A program made the translations under genes and the position numbers. Shown piece by piece: positions 44,021 through 61,790 of a stretch of DNA of 64,000 nucleotides. The stretch spans positions 496,001-560,000 of the forward strand of contig JAGYVD010000005.1 in NCBI GenBank assembly GCA_021209875.1. The letters are read 5' to 3'. The first letter of the stretch is position 1. Each line of letters starts with the position of its first letter. The DNA is from Rosellinia necatrix. Taxonomy: Eukaryota > Ascomycota > Sordariomycetes > Xylariales > Xylariaceae. Under the pieces are notes generated by a model. It had not been told where the DNA came from and made no database searches. It was given only the letters and a program-made list of their open reading frames with translations.

Positions 44021-46294
44021 TCATCCCCCATTCGCGCCATTGACTATCGAACGGCTGATATTGGCCAGTTCGTCGTTAGGCTTCCATTGTGGGTCAATGT
44101 GAATAACACTGCGCATGACTTCAAGAGTAATAGGTATCGCTTCTTCAGGGGACGTCCAAGGGCCGAGACGGTCGATCAACTTCCCAACCACTCCACCGTC
44201 GGACGAGTCAAGACCCCCACCCTGTACGCCCAACTTTCTTCGTGCGCTGTCAGCTGAACGCCATATCTCTGCTTCTTCCTTGCTGGTGGCTAGAACTTTC
44301 TCTACCACATCTGCTTCATTCGACAGAAACCATAGGGCTCTCCCCATATAGTTGACACAGATGCCCTGTATTCGAAGTAAAAGGGCCACGAGTTGGTTGT
44401 TCCGGCTGCAATCGGATCGAACAACTCGGAATAAAGGCAAGACCTCTCTCCAGGATTGCTGACGACGAGGCAGCTTTTCGAGGTCAAAAGCATCGCTCTG
44501 TAGCTTGACAGCGTACATGTACAGTAATAAAGACTGAATCCCTGCAGCAACCGCTGTTTGGTGTTCGCGCTCCTGTACCCCTGCTTTGCTTTTCATTATA
44601 GCATCTCGCTCATGCTTCAATTTAGTACCAAGTTCCATGAAGTGTCTATGGGCGCCGTGCAATCGCTGTGCCCTGGCCAGCTTGTCTTGCGGTATTGGCT
44701 CCCGCCGCTTCTCGCCGGTCAACTGTGCCGAGGGGGTAAGACTGTTGGCAGCGCCTGGTGTGCCAACTTGGGAGCTATTAGACGCAATGCGGCTCATGGC
44801 TGTCGATTGTTTTGGTGGGGTTGACGGTTTCAGGGTATCCGAGGTTTTCGGTCGCTTTAATGCTTCACTGGCATCGGCTGTTGTTCGGGGGCGTTTGCGG
44901 GCGGTACCTGGCTCGACGCTGCCTGAGGTTTCGCGTAGAGTCTGGTCATCTCTCTTTAAGCTCTCTGCCTTCTTCTTCCCACCAGATGGCAGGTTGAGGA
45001 GCCGCTCGATAGTCTTCGTGTGACGTTTTTTATACTTCATTGTTACGAGATGCTGAGGGGGCTCCTCTTTCTTATTCTCAACGCGAATGGTTTCCTCTCG
45101 CGCCGACTTGGTAGGTTTCTTAATGGCAGCAGATGAATCGGATGCTGGGCCATTTTTTTGGCTAGCTTCCTTCGATGGCGTGCCTGACTTCTTTTCGAGT
45201 CTGGCAAGTTCCTCCATCACGATCGCGGGCAGCGTTGGAGACAAAAGCGGTGGCAATACCTTGCGTTTCTTAGCCGCTGGAGATAGATCACGATCATCCC
45301 GTGGTTTCTTAGGCGGTAATCTCAAGCTGTTGGTCTCCGCCGGCCTCTTCTTCGGACTTGGCCGCACTTCTAATGCGTTCTCCTTCAAAAAAGTGTCTGA
45401 GGACTTGTCAATGGACAAGTCCGCAATATGTAGGGGCGAGAGTAACCTAGGGACCGCCTTGGAAACCGGTTCACCATTGCTAATGGCTCTCTTATGCGTT
45501 GCCTGACCACTACTAGATTTTCCGTGGCCGTTACTCTGTAGAGTTTGTTTTGGAGAGCCAGCACGAAGTGCTGAGTTGCTGGATGCCGGCCTCCCGTTCG
45601 TGATAAGGGGGGTTTTTATGTCCTTGCTTTCGTTCTTCCCTGACGGTATACTCCTCTGGGGCTTTTGAGAAGCCATGTCCTTAGGAAGGCGAGTAGCACC
45701 ATTAGAGGTCGTATCTTCGACCTTAACACGCTTGGTGGGTTTAGGGCCCTCGTCAACCTCAGCGACGCGCTTCCTCCGCTCAGGGGAGGGAGAGCGCTGC
45801 CGCGCCGCCTCACTTTTTGTGTTCACCACCGCCTTCTTGACGCCACGGCGACTGTCCATTTCCTTAGGGGCGGACTCCACCCGTTTTCTCCCTTCGTCTT
45901 TCTCTTTTATTGTAGGCAGACCGTTGGATTTCTCTCTTTCCTTGTCTTCTAGCTTGGGCGGCGAGTCGCCTTCTACTTTTTTGTTCTTGTAGTCTTTCAA
46001 CGAAACCTTCTTTCGAGGTTTATTTGGGTCAATTTTTAGTGTCGGAGGGGTTGGCGCATTACTAGAGTTAGGCTCCTCTCGGACGTCAAAATAGGCTCTA
46101 GCGAAAAGGACTCCGCGGTCGGCCACGCCGTCAACCAAAGTATGATATTGTAAAGGCTTGATAGCCAATTCATCGAATTTCTGCTCGGCAGGGTTTATTG
46201 GGTATTTTTCCGTGTTGGAGAGAGAAAGGTAAAACGGTTGTTTGGGAAGGATGCGGTCTGCTAAACTCTTAATCACTTTGGCAGCCTCCTCCAT
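44021..46294 (-). CDS. Disordered nuclear protein with AF4/AFF-like C-terminal domain (putative)
   Basis: Single-exon protein of 757 residues from ATG 46294 (the frame runs 21 nt further up but without an ATG). The first 75 residues are ordered (PFYLSLSNTEKYPINP, GVLFARAYFDV). The middle 450 are Lys/Ser/Pro-rich with many short basic patches (RKKVSLKDYKNKK, PKPTKRVKVED, SPKKRPAE), so nuclear. The last 200 are helical: FMELGTKLKHERDAIMKSK, IQSLLLYMYAVKLQSDAF, SWREVLPLFRVVRS, LLLRIQGICVNYMGRAL. This order and the LKHERDA word resemble the C-terminal homology domain of AF4/AFF proteins, the scaffold of the super elongation complex; fission yeast Ebp1 plays that part in fungi. That assignment is inference from pattern and needs a profile search. 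The gene itself is clear. Confidence 0.75.
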   Translation of the reverse strand: MEEAAKVIKSLADRILPKQPFYLSLSNTEKYPINPAEQKFDELAIKPLQYHTLVDGVADRGVLFARAYFDVREEPNSSNAPTPPTLKIDPNKPRKKVSLKDYKNKKVEGDSPPKLEDKEREKSNGLPTIKEKDEGRKRVESAPKEMDSRRGVKKAVVNTKSEAARQRSPSPERRKRVAEVDEGPKPTKRVKVEDTTSNGATRLPKDMASQKPQRSIPSGKNESKDIKTPLITNGRPASSNSALRAGSPKQTLQSNGHGKSSSGQATHKRAISNGEPVSKAVPRLLSPLHIADLSIDKSSDTFLKENALEVRPSPKKRPAETNSLRLPPKKPRDDRDLSPAAKKRKVLPPLLSPTLPAIVMEELARLEKKSGTPSKEASQKNGPASDSSAAIKKPTKSAREETIRVENKKEEPPQHLVTMKYKKRHTKTIERLLNLPSGGKKKAESLKRDDQTLRETSGSVEPGTARKRPRTTADASEALKRPKTSDTLKPSTPPKQSTAMSRIASNSSQVGTPGAANSLTPSAQLTGEKRREPIPQDKLARAQRLHGAHRHFMELGTKLKHERDAIMKSKAGVQEREHQTAVAAGIQSLLLYMYAVKLQSDAFDLEKLPRRQQSWREVLPLFRVVRSDCSRNNQLVALLLRIQGICVNYMGRALWFLSNEADVVEKVLATSKEEAEIWRSADSARRKLGVQGGGLDSSDGGVVGKLIDRLGPWTSPEEAIPITLEVMRSVIHIDPQWKPNDELANISRSIVNGANGG

Positions 46295-46850
46295 GTTTCT
46301 CCTTGATTTCTGCAACGTTAAAGTGTTGCGCGCAGAGCTGTCTGATGGGCATGAAAGAGAGCCGCGGCTGCTGGTGTTGATTGGCGGGCGCGTGGGGTTT
46401 CGGCAGGAAGCGTGTTGTATCTGCGGCAGTCTCGATAGGCCTATCTAGGGGACGTTAGAGAGACGGGAGGTTCAACATGTGCGCCACAATACGAGACCTC
46501 ATGCAGTGGGACGGAACGACACTGCAAACAAGCTGGATCAAGGTTGGCCGGAATCAGACCGAGCGGGACAAAGATAATAGAAGACGATGAGAGGGCAGGA
46601 GGAGATGCAGGTAACTTACAGCAGGGGAGACAGGCAACCACTCACTTGTCAAAAGATGAGCACGCAAGATAGCGACAGCGGCAGCGACAGCGACCAACAG
46701 TGGCAGACAAAAGACGAATTATTGTCGTCGCGTGCGGGCACTTTTTCTCGGGTTTATCCGCCCTCCAAGTAGCCTGGGTGCCAATGGACCCGGCGCATTT
46801 CCCATCGAATTGCGCGGGCGTTGGCACAGCACGACGGCGTTGGGCAGACA

Positions 46851-46869
46851 GCGAGCGAGCGAGCGAGCG
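46851..46869 (+). repeat. Microsatellite (GAGC)n
   Basis: About four and a half GAGC steps in the intergenic region. Confidence 0.9.
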
Positions 46870-47590
46870 TGCGGGAGGCGCAGGTGGTAGGTCGGTTCGG
46901 TCGTGGATCACACAAGGTGAATCGCGCGCGAATCGAGGGCGCCAAGGGCGGGTAAGGGGAGATAGGCGTATCGTGTATCTCAGGCGGCCGGGGGGAACGA
47001 TCGCAATAACGTAACAATACCGGCCCAGAAACACAATACGACAGTAACCGGACCGTGGGTGTAGGCGTGGATGCAGATGTATAGGTGCAGGGTAGGCGGG
47101 AGGAGAGACACGGCACGAGGCAGGTGAGGGCTGGGCTGGGGGAATGGCAGGCAGGAAGCGTCTATTCCCAACTTTCGGTCGTCGGTCGGTCTGCCAGCCA
47201 GCACAGGACAGGGTCGGGCGTGGTGCACGGTAGATACTTACCTACCCGGAGACGGGGGAGAGAGCGAGACAGGCAAGGTTCGGTGGTTGGATGTATGTAT
47301 GCAGGTTCCCGAGGCTGTTCGGGAGCAGGTGGCTAATCGACTGTCGGTGGTGGATGGCGATGTCTTTGGGATGTTAGGTAGGGAAAATGCCTATGTCGTG
47401 CCGGGCGCAGGCGAAGGGATCAGCGCGCGTAGGTGAGTGCAGGGAGAAAGTCGAGACGGCAGACCGATACTTGGCCTGGGCCTAAGCATCGCTGGTACAG
47501 GGGTTCTTAGCGTCACTGCCGGCCCCGAGAGACTCAGGTCCTCGCTGGGTACAGGTAGACGGGTCGTTACAGGTAGATGGGTACAAGTAC

Positions 47591-47608
47591 TACCGTACCG
47601 TACCGTAC
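47591..47608 (+). repeat. Microsatellite (TACCG)n
   Basis: Three and a half TACCG steps in intergenic DNA. Confidence 0.9.
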
Positions 47609-48777
47609 ACAGGGCAGGACTAAGGACGATGTTCGTTGGGGCAACAACGTAATGGGGGGGGGGAGGGCCTCTGATGAACGGGGTGACGGGTCTGCCAGGA
47701 CCACTGCCAAGTGTACCCGTGGTACCCAAACGTTTTCTGTTAACTACCAGGCCAACACGAAAATACGCAGCTGCCAGCTGGCCACAGCCCGCGCCGAGCC
47801 CGAGCACAGGGTCCAGAATAAACATGGCCAGCTGGTGTGGCTTGGTCCGTGGCAGGGCCCGACGCTAAGGTACGGGAACGGGACAGTGACTTGTCGCTCC
47901 CAGGTTCCGTTTCCTTACCCGAACAAGTCTAGACACACGCGCCCGCCCCAGCTGTTTCGGGGGCTGTGATGGCATCCTACGGCAGTGCCTACCTCTGGTG
48001 GGCGAGCCAGAAACTCTGTATACATGGATGATATCTTCGATGGCCGCCTTTGCCCATGATTCGTCGCATTTCACAACCACTAACCACTGCAACTGCAGCG
48101 CTGTGCAGCGCATTACCCAGCTCCACGTAGGCAGGCATTCACATGTAACCCCATGTAACCTCATGTAACCACCTGTACGCATATGCAGGCACCCTATCTG
48201 TCTGCTGTGGTCGATAGCCTATAGGTAGGGAAAGACGTGCAAATGGATCTCCTCCGTTCGCTGGCCGCTGCGCTGCACTGACGTGATACGTGGGGCTATA
48301 TAGGTAACGCAGGTGCTGTAGAAAACAAGCCGAATGGCTCTCAGACTTTGTCTGGGCCTGTAGCTCATGTTTCAACCAATGCCAGGAGAAAGAATTAAGA
48401 GAAAAAAACCCGACGACGGAAAAACTTGTGTTGCTGAATTTCTAGAAGCTTGGTCCTGTCCTTTTTTTTGTCCCTTAGCCAACCACAAGCCCCCTTTTAA
48501 TTATCTACCAAGACACGATAATAATAATCATCTAGACCAAGACAAGGCAATTATCTAAACCCAAGACAAGATCGCACCGGTATAATGGTTTGAGGGTATA
48601 ATAATAATCTAGCCTAGCGAATCTTCAACCACGCATTTTGTCTCAATTCCCCTCTGTCTACTGACCGCCACTTTTGCAATAACCACCATCACCACCAACT
48701 AGGCTCTGGGCTCTGGGCTCTGGGCTAGCAGTCACAGCACAGCTACCTACATACCTAAGCTACCTAGCCTAGCACAG

Positions 48778-49671
48778 ATGTCTGAGCCGTCCACCACCTC
48801 GACGGTGATCATTACGACATCCCTCGTCGCCTTCTTCTCCGGCTTCGCGCTTGGCATCTACTCGATACGCGGCTATCTCCTCCCGCCCACGCTCAGGTCG
48901 GCGCGGGAGCAGAGGCTGAACGACCCCGTGGAGAGCGACGAGTCCGACATCGACGAGGACGACACCATCCTCGACCATGCGCCGAACTGGGCCAACGGTG
49001 CCGAGGCCGACCGGAGGCAGGGCCTGCGCTTAGTCGAGGCCGAGGCCGGGCCCGACCCGAAGAAGGGCAAGAAGAAGCAGAAGGGGAAGGGGAGGGAGAA
49101 TGGGACGAGGGATGACGCCGAATTGAACGACGACGAGGCGCAGTCGAGGAGCGCAAAGCAGGAGGCAGAGGCCGCGCATCCTAGGCAGGCCGCCGTGAAT
49201 CTAGGTAGCAGCTCTAATGAGGAGTGCAAGCTTGTTCTTGTGGTGCGGACAGATCTAGGCATGACGAAAGGTGGGTTCAATATCAAATCGCTCCATAGCC
49301 CTCATAAATCTCGTGGCCAGAGTGCTAATAATTCCGGCCTCGTAGGGAAAATCGCTGCCCAATGTTCCCACGCAACGCTGGCTTGCTATAAGGCACTTAG
49401 CCGGAGTGCCTCCCGCCAGCCCACCTCGGCCGAAGCCAAGATACTACAACGCTGGGAGCGGTTGGGACAGGCCAAGATCGCCGTGCAAGTCAAGTCACAG
49501 GACGAACTTCTCACGTTAATGGGCAAGGCACATAGTCTAGGGGTCACGGCCGAGGTCATACAGGATGCTGGACGGACGCAAATTGACCCGGGTAGCTTGA
49601 CCGTACTGGGGGTCGGACCGGCGCCCAAGAGTGTCGTGGACCAAATCACAGGTGGATTGAAGTTACTATAA
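48778..49671 (+). CDS. PTH2: Peptidyl-tRNA hydrolase 2
   Basis: Releases peptides from prematurely dropped peptidyl-tRNA. The open frame reads 297 codons without a break, but I place a 75-bp intron at 49271-49345 (GTGGGT donor, GTGCTAATAA branch site, CTCGTAG acceptor). Removing it gives LGMTKGKIAAQCSHA, the conserved catalytic core, and a 272-residue protein; keeping it would insert 25 residues between Lys-Gly and the active site. A membrane helix (VIITTSLVAFFSGFALGI, about 9-26) anchors the N-terminus, as in PTH2 proteins at the mitochondrial outer membrane. A charged linker (DPKKGKKKQKGKG) follows, and the PTH2 fold runs from KLVLVVRTDLGM (about 152) to the C-terminus with VIQDAGRTQI and VLGVGPAP. 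Start chosen as the first ATG before the membrane helix. Confidence 0.94.
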   Translation: MSEPSTTSTVIITTSLVAFFSGFALGIYSIRGYLLPPTLRSAREQRLNDPVESDESDIDEDDTILDHAPNWANGAEADRRQGLRLVEAEAGPDPKKGKKKQKGKGRENGTRDDAELNDDEAQSRSAKQEAEAAHPRQAAVNLGSSSNEECKLVLVVRTDLGMTKGGFNIKSLHSPHKSRGQSANNSGLVGKIAAQCSHATLACYKALSRSASRQPTSAEAKILQRWERLGQAKIAVQVKSQDELLTLMGKAHSLGVTAEVIQDAGRTQIDPGSLTVLGVGPAPKSVVDQITGGLKLL

Positions 49672-50388
49672 TCACAGCACAGTGAGCGAAACACGGAAAA
49701 AGTGTATGAAAGCGGCGTCACGCAAGATTCAGTCCATCAGCCACGAATTCTCGACTGCCGGTCACTATAGTTCCGCCGGGGGCGTTTACAAGCGTATCCG
49801 CCAATTCTCGTACAACAAAATCATCGTAGACGTAGGACTGGTTTCGTGTGTCCCATGAAGCTCGTGCTACAAAAAAAAGCTTTGGAATTATCATCAGTCT
49901 CGTATGGTATGTTCTGGCATTATATTCCGTTTGCTCCTTGGGTTCATCCGAACCACGCGCCTAACTGTATGTACCCGAAAATGCCCTGAGGCATTATATG
50001 CAACCGCGCTTCTTTGTAAAACTGTGCCTTTCCGTTCTTTTCTTGTGCCAAACATGCAACTTGAAGACCTGCGGCATAGTGAGTGTAGATCCATAATGCT
50101 TCTGTTGTACGTGAGCGGCAACCGAGAATGCAACACATGCGCCAGCCCCTATAGCTAGAAACCTGGCAAATTACAAACGAAAGGGGGTATTATTCGTAGA
50201 AAAGGCTCGCGAAGGAGAAGCTCGGAATTAAAAGGCTTCCCTCCCTCGCGCTGGGCTGGGAAAGGAGTATGTATACACAAGAGAATACCCTGCTTATCCT
50301 CTCTCGCTTGTATGTATCGGGTATCCATTCGTTCGTGTTGGATCAACCTGACGTTGCGATGTAATGGAATTGTCTGGATATAGTAACA
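49672..50388. other. Intergenic between convergent genes
   Basis: About 700 bp with no supported gene; it should hold both 3' ends. Confidence 0.4.
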
Positions 50389-52676
50389 TTACGACGAAGG
50401 TTGTCGAACAGTGTCGGTCCGTTGCAAAGGGCTCGGCTGTCGGCCGTTAACGTCCAGCTTTCGCTTTTTGTTAGGCTCCTCTGCGCGGCCAGGCGAGGGA
50501 ACTCGTTTTTCGCTAGGGACGAATGAATGTAACAAGCCAGAGATCGAATTCAGCTGATTATTCGTTTTACTCTCCAGCAGCTGAAACTTCTGATCCAATT
50601 TGGCGATTTTCTGCTCGAGCCCTGGACTTGTTAACCGCACAATGTGCTCCGCCAGTTGTTTCGTGCTCAGGTTCTGGAACTGCGTGTCAAGGGCTTTGAT
50701 GGCGAGTTCTATCGCGGGAATTTTGCGCTGTACCTCTTTGACGTCATTAAAAAAGGTGACATTTTGACCGATGGCCTGGAATAATTCTTGCATCCTGAGG
50801 TCTACCCACTCGATTCTCGCAAGTTGGCCGACCTCGCCTCTAAGAGCGTCGCATTTTCGACTTATATCGCTAATCTCGAGAGAAATTTGGTCAACCCTGT
50901 GGCCATACTTTTGACCCTCTAGACGAGTAATGCGTTCGGCTAAATTTGGATTTTGGTCGGTCGAGAGGCGTGTAACTTGCTCCAATGCGTCAATACGTGC
51001 CGTAGCACCATCAATCATCTCAGCATACACGTCATCTCTTTCCTCGCAAAATTTACGGCTTTGGTCGTTTATAGACTTTTCGGCAGCCGCTATCCTAGCG
51101 TTGACGATCTCCTCTACCGCCTGAAGCGGCAACGCCGTCCCTTTATATTGTTGAGAGAAAATGTTGGTTTGGCCGGTCCTTAGGGATTCCACCTCTCGGC
51201 GAAGAGACTGGAGCGTTTCGTCCACTGATGAAACGCCTTTGCGACGGTGTTCGGTATACTCTTCATATTGAGTCTTTAAATTGTATTCCGTCGACACCCA
51301 AGCGTCGCTGATATCATTCAACGTAATCAAATCCAGCTCATCAAGTTTATCTTTGATATCATTGTAGTCTCTGAAGACATCCAGCCTGGCCTCTATGCCT
51401 GCAACGCGTTCTTTTAGGTTCGTTTCGACTGCCTTGCTAGATTTTATAGAATCAGATGACGCCTCGGTTAACATTGTGAATTGCGCTTCGGATAACGCCA
51501 TATTCTTTTTAGCATTAGACTGAATATCTCTCAGCTGCCTTTCCATGTTCTTCTGCGCGTTGTCCATATTAAGTTGTTGTGATTGTAAAACACCAAATTT
51601 ATCGTCGACCGAGTTTGTTTTCGACCGCAATGTGGCGTGACTAGACTCCAGAGCCTTATACTTCGCCTTTAGTTCGTTATAGTTTGATTCTAACGAAGTG
51701 CAAGTTGACTCGAGCGATATGATAGAATTCCTTGATTTTTTGTTCTCTTCGAGAAGCGTTTGGATTTGTTCGGTTTGTTTTGCTGCCAGGTCGGAAATTT
51801 GATCAACTTTAGCCTCTAATGCCGCAATGACGGGATCCTGATGATTCGCGGCGGCTGGTTTCGCAGTCGTCATGAAGTAAGCAACGAATTGTTCGAGTTC
51901 CCGGAGATAGTCGTCTTCAGCTGCTTTGAGCTGCTCTTCAAGATCGCGATCTATAAGGTTGAGCTTGTCACCCAAGCCATGATACGGCGGATACACGGTC
52001 GCTTTACCGACAAATTTTTCGTTCTCAAGCGTCCGTTGGGCATTCTCTTGTGTTGTTTTATTCTTGCGGATGCTCAATAGAAAACGTCTGTTACACTTCT
52101 CGCCCCACTTGTATGCGTTCTCGAACGCTTCTTGTAGCTCGGGGTTTTTGGCCTTCGGAACCACCGTGGTAAGTAGGCTACTGTTCGTATTGTGTGGAGT
52201 GACGGGCTTGTCTTTAAAAGGGAGCCGGGTTAGCAAGGCGCAATTTGTTGACCACAGAAGATTGCCGAATCAGGCGATTTGGTTTCTTTACTGTTGAAGT
52301 ATAGAATATCAACGACACTTGGACGGCACTTACCAGCGTTTATTCGTCTAAAGTGCAGTTCCTCACCTCCTTTATCCAGAGCACTTGCTGGAGAGTTGTT
52401 TGACGTCTTTCTCGAGACCCCCGGAGCTTTCAAGTTAGTGTCGATGTGAGGAAGCCTTGGCTGTTCGTTATCACGACGGTACTCTCGGGGATTTCGGTGC
52501 GGCGGGCTTCGGGCCTCCTTAGATATACCCTGGTGCCTATTCTCGCGGAAGTCCCTAAAGTCATGGCGGGTCGGTTGTGGTCTTTCTCGGTCTCCCGGCC
52601 TAAATGAATCATATGGCGCGCCAGGATTTCGACGCTCGTCGGTGTAGGACTTCCCCATCGACCAGTTCGGGGCCAT
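50389..52676 (-). CDS. Hypothetical long coiled-coil protein
   Basis: Predicted 721 residues from exons 52676-52334 and 52211-50389 (122-bp intron with GTAAGT donor, TGCTAAC branch site and TTAAAG acceptor; 2166 nt, in frame). The N-terminal 115 residues are Arg/Pro/Asn-rich and disordered (FRPGDRERPQPTRHDFRDFR). A conserved-looking segment follows (AFENAYKWGEKCNRRFLL, about 145), then about 400 residues of heptad-rich coiled coil with many Leu, Gln and Glu (KVDQISDLAAKQTEQIQTLL; ISLESTCTSLESNYNELKAK). The C-terminus ends with a basic EEPNKKRKLDVNGR motif that could be a nuclear signal. There is no motor, membrane segment or enzyme domain. I do not recognise the family. The start could lie 72 nt further up at an in-frame ATG (52748). 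Confidence 0.72.
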
Positions 52677-54393
52677 GGCGACGACGCGCCTTTTGGGTAG
52701 GGTCGACCGAAGGTGTTCTCTGCCTCGCAACTTCCAATCCCACTTCAAATAGCCGATGGTACAGACAAATCTTGTATCTCACCAACGGCGTCCAGCTGCA
52801 TGGCCTTCAGCGGGGAAGCGTCTAATCGACCGGTACGGACCTTGAGGCCCGGTAATCGGGGAGACCGGCTGAGGGGAGACGGCGATTGAGCCGACCCCGA
52901 TTGTCCGTCGGAGAAAATTCGTAAGCCGGGGCAAATACCAGATGCGCGGTTCGATGAGGGCAAACACCAGGGTTCGAAGGGCGGTCGAGAGGTCAATACC
53001 GGTAGACTGGTACTCGTGGACCCGCAAACACAGGATTCCAGGCGAGAGGTCGGCAAGAGCGCGTCGAAGGTGTGATTTGAAACAAATTATTACTTGCGGA
53101 GTGCCGAAGACACGGGCGATAATGGAGATTGGGTTGTGCACACAGCAAGACCGTGGGTTTTCAGGCAAACCAGAGATGATAGATGATGGAGGAGGGCGGT
53201 AGAAGAAGGAAGGGTTGGAAGAAAATATGTTTGTTTGGGCCCAACCAGAAACCGAAGATGGAGTCAGGTTGGAGATTCCGACTGGCGAAAGTGGGTTGTT
53301 CCTGGCGTCGATGGTTCTAGCTATGAGACTGGCAGCTACAAAATTAAAAAGAGCATCCGGAAGCTGCATCCGGTGCAATGATGTGATAAAACACCTGCTT
53401 GGGCTAGCCACCATATACAAACTTGGTAGCTGCCTCCTTCAAGGTAAAATGAAATCACAGATAGTAGCCATTATTCCACCCAGGTAAAGTCAACAATGGT
53501 TTCAAGAGAAAGAGCGAACCGTTACCGCCCCAAATCAACCCCTCGACACCTAGCTCTCCTCTTTTCAACAAATATACCTAGTTGTTTGCCTACCACTAAG
53601 TATGTAGTCCACTGCGCGGTTCTTGACAACGTGGAGGGCACCAAGACGAGATAGGAGTAGAGTCAATATAGTATGAACAGGGGTGGGTTGGTAACAAGCT
53701 AGTAGCCGGTATCCTGCCTGCATGTAGTTAACGGAATTGTGCTCAGGCCCACCAAGAGTCGATTCTTTCTCTGGCAGTTGCAACCTATGTGAGGCGTTGT
53801 TATTCATAAAAATGTCTGGTATGAATTGCATTAATAAGTAGGAAGCAGTGACCCAACCTAGAGTAGAAGTGGTACGCCGTGGTTACCTGAATGGAATACA
53901 GGTAATTTATGAAATTTTATTGTCCCGCCATACAATCGAAAATAACAGATAACTTATACCACTAAAGTACCTACTCTATAAAGGTAAACAAGGTATCCAC
54001 GGCCTATTTAAACACCGCAAGTTTTGTCCCAGGTCTGCTTTTCAAGGATTAGGCTAAGAACGATCACTTATTATTATGCTACTAAACCGAATTCCTAAAG
54101 AAACCCAGAAGAATTACACCGCCCCCTGTCCTCCGTTCATAGAGCACTACCTCTGATGACCAACCTATCTACCTAGCTAAGTATATAATTATAGGTGTGT
54201 GTGGAAAGCAGGTCACCTCGATTATCTTGTGTATCCTGAAACTTACCACTATTAACAACCGGACTGCTCATGATTGGCCATGATCCAAGGAGCATTAGTT
54301 CCAACACCTTTATCAACTGGCCTGATCCCAGAGGGCTTGGTGGCACAGGAAAGAGGTACAACTAAGCACAGTATAAATAGAACCACGACTTGC

Positions 54394-54560
54394 TTAGGTA
54401 GTTAACTAGGTACCTAGGTAGGTACCTAGGCAGGTACTTCATACAGGGTATATCAGGTACTTGAACAGGTAGCTAGGTACCTAACCTCTCATATACCTAC
54501 CTATTTAGGTACCTAAGGTAAGTACCTACTGGTAAGCATATAGCGCAATCTACCTTAGGT
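54394..54560 (+). repeat. TAGGTACC/TACCTA low-complexity block
   Basis: Irregular run of TAGGTA, TAGGTACC and TACCTA words, partly palindromic, about 170 bp, with smaller patches to about 54800. It is not a strict tandem repeat. The same words recur in other intergenic regions of the right half of the window. Confidence 0.8.
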
Positions 54561-54579
54561 AGTAGTAGTAGTAGTAGTA
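54560..54579 (+). repeat. Microsatellite (TAG)n
   Basis: About six TAG steps adjoining the TAGGTACC block. Confidence 0.9.
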
Positions 54580-55005
54580 TTAACGTCTAATCTAGGTGTC
54601 TGACAGTGCTAGTTACATTTTAATGGTGCGATTGTGGCTGCTAGGAGCCTTAATACAGCCAAATCTACCTTAGGTAGTCTGGTTGGTAGCCAACAGATAG
54701 GTACCTAACTGAACAAACCAATGGCCCAGCCACAGACAACATTTTGGATGTTGGGTAAATAGGTACCTCTATAGTACTTCAGTACAGATAAGGTAGGTAG
54801 GTACAATGCATCAAAACGCCACACTTGTCGCGACTAACTTAGGTACATGCAAGAACCAATAATTTTCGCGTTTCTACGCCCGCATCATATCCCATCCTCA
54901 TCAGCTACATCTTACTTGCAACCCAGGAAATTGAAAAGGGAACCGACTATATCTATACAGTACTTGCTGCTACATACCATTGCAGCTTTGCAATAACTCG
55001 TCAAG

Positions 55006-56573
<1,568 letters not shown>

Positions 56574-57254
56574 CTGCAGATGTTGTCGAGCGAAACATGC
56601 AGACGGATTGTGCACATGGGAAAGCCAAAAAAGGGCGTGGGATGGTGGCGTTGCGTTTTGCTTTTTTTTTTTCTCCCCTTTTCCCCCCCCCCCTCGTACT
56701 GGCGTTGCGTGGATATTAAAAAGAATGACTGATCAGGATGCCCTCGCTCCCCGCCGACTCTGAAGTAGCCCACTGGAAAGGGCGGCACATCACGAATAGA
56801 AAGACCTATGTATGTACTTATAGTAGAAGGCTATAAGGGGCCGCTATACCATTAATTGTGACCAGACCTACTCTTTATTTGTTACGTTTAGGAACAACTT
56901 TTCTCTCTCCACGGATCCCATGCCATTGTTATCTAGTCACTTTTGGCAACGTGGGTTCATTTCGACCAATGCATATTCTAAAAATGCCTGACAATCTACG
57001 AGTCATCACAAATCAATTACACCACCAAAGTGTAGGACAGGGCGCAGAAGTTCTATTCCATTATCAATTCCTATCGACCAGTCTTGTTGTCTTGTTTTGT
57101 GATTATCAACGCCCCGTAACCGACAGTAATTCCCGGTAGCTCCCAATGAACCGGGTCCACGAGCTTTTCTATACTCGAGTAGTGTAGTGATCAGGATCAG
57201 TAAAGCATAGGCATGGGGAAAATATCTCCTCTTCTCCTATTAAAGTTTAGGAAG
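56574..57254. other. Intergenic between convergent genes
   Basis: About 680 bp with a pyrimidine run (56662-56695) after the RVB2 stop. No gene supported. Confidence 0.4.

Positions 57255-61790
<4,536 letters not shown>

Larger units (their letters stand above)
46295..48777. other. Long divergent intergenic region
   Basis: About 2.5 kb between the divergent disordered-protein gene and PTH2. No supported gene. It contains GAGC and TACCG microsatellites, scattered TACCTA words, and a TGGGCTC triplet repeat near 48703-48725 just before the PTH2 leader. Confidence 0.45.
52677..55005. other. Long intergenic region with TAGGTA runs
   Basis: About 2.3 kb between the divergent coiled-coil gene and RVB2. 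A 213-codon minus-strand frame (52779-53420) is judged spurious. The right half is AT-rich with dense TAGGTACC-type runs. No RNA gene seen. Confidence 0.45.

Noticed and set aside
52779..53420. 213-codon minus-strand frame upstream of the coiled-coil gene
   Set aside because: It covers the only available promoter space, shows no domain, membrane or repeat pattern, and its composition (many Ser, Pro, Arg, Ile) looks like chance reading.
54394..54560. Possible telomere-like repeat
   Set aside because: The word is TAGGTA/TAGGTACC, not the fungal telomere unit TTAGGG, and flanks are ordinary core genes.
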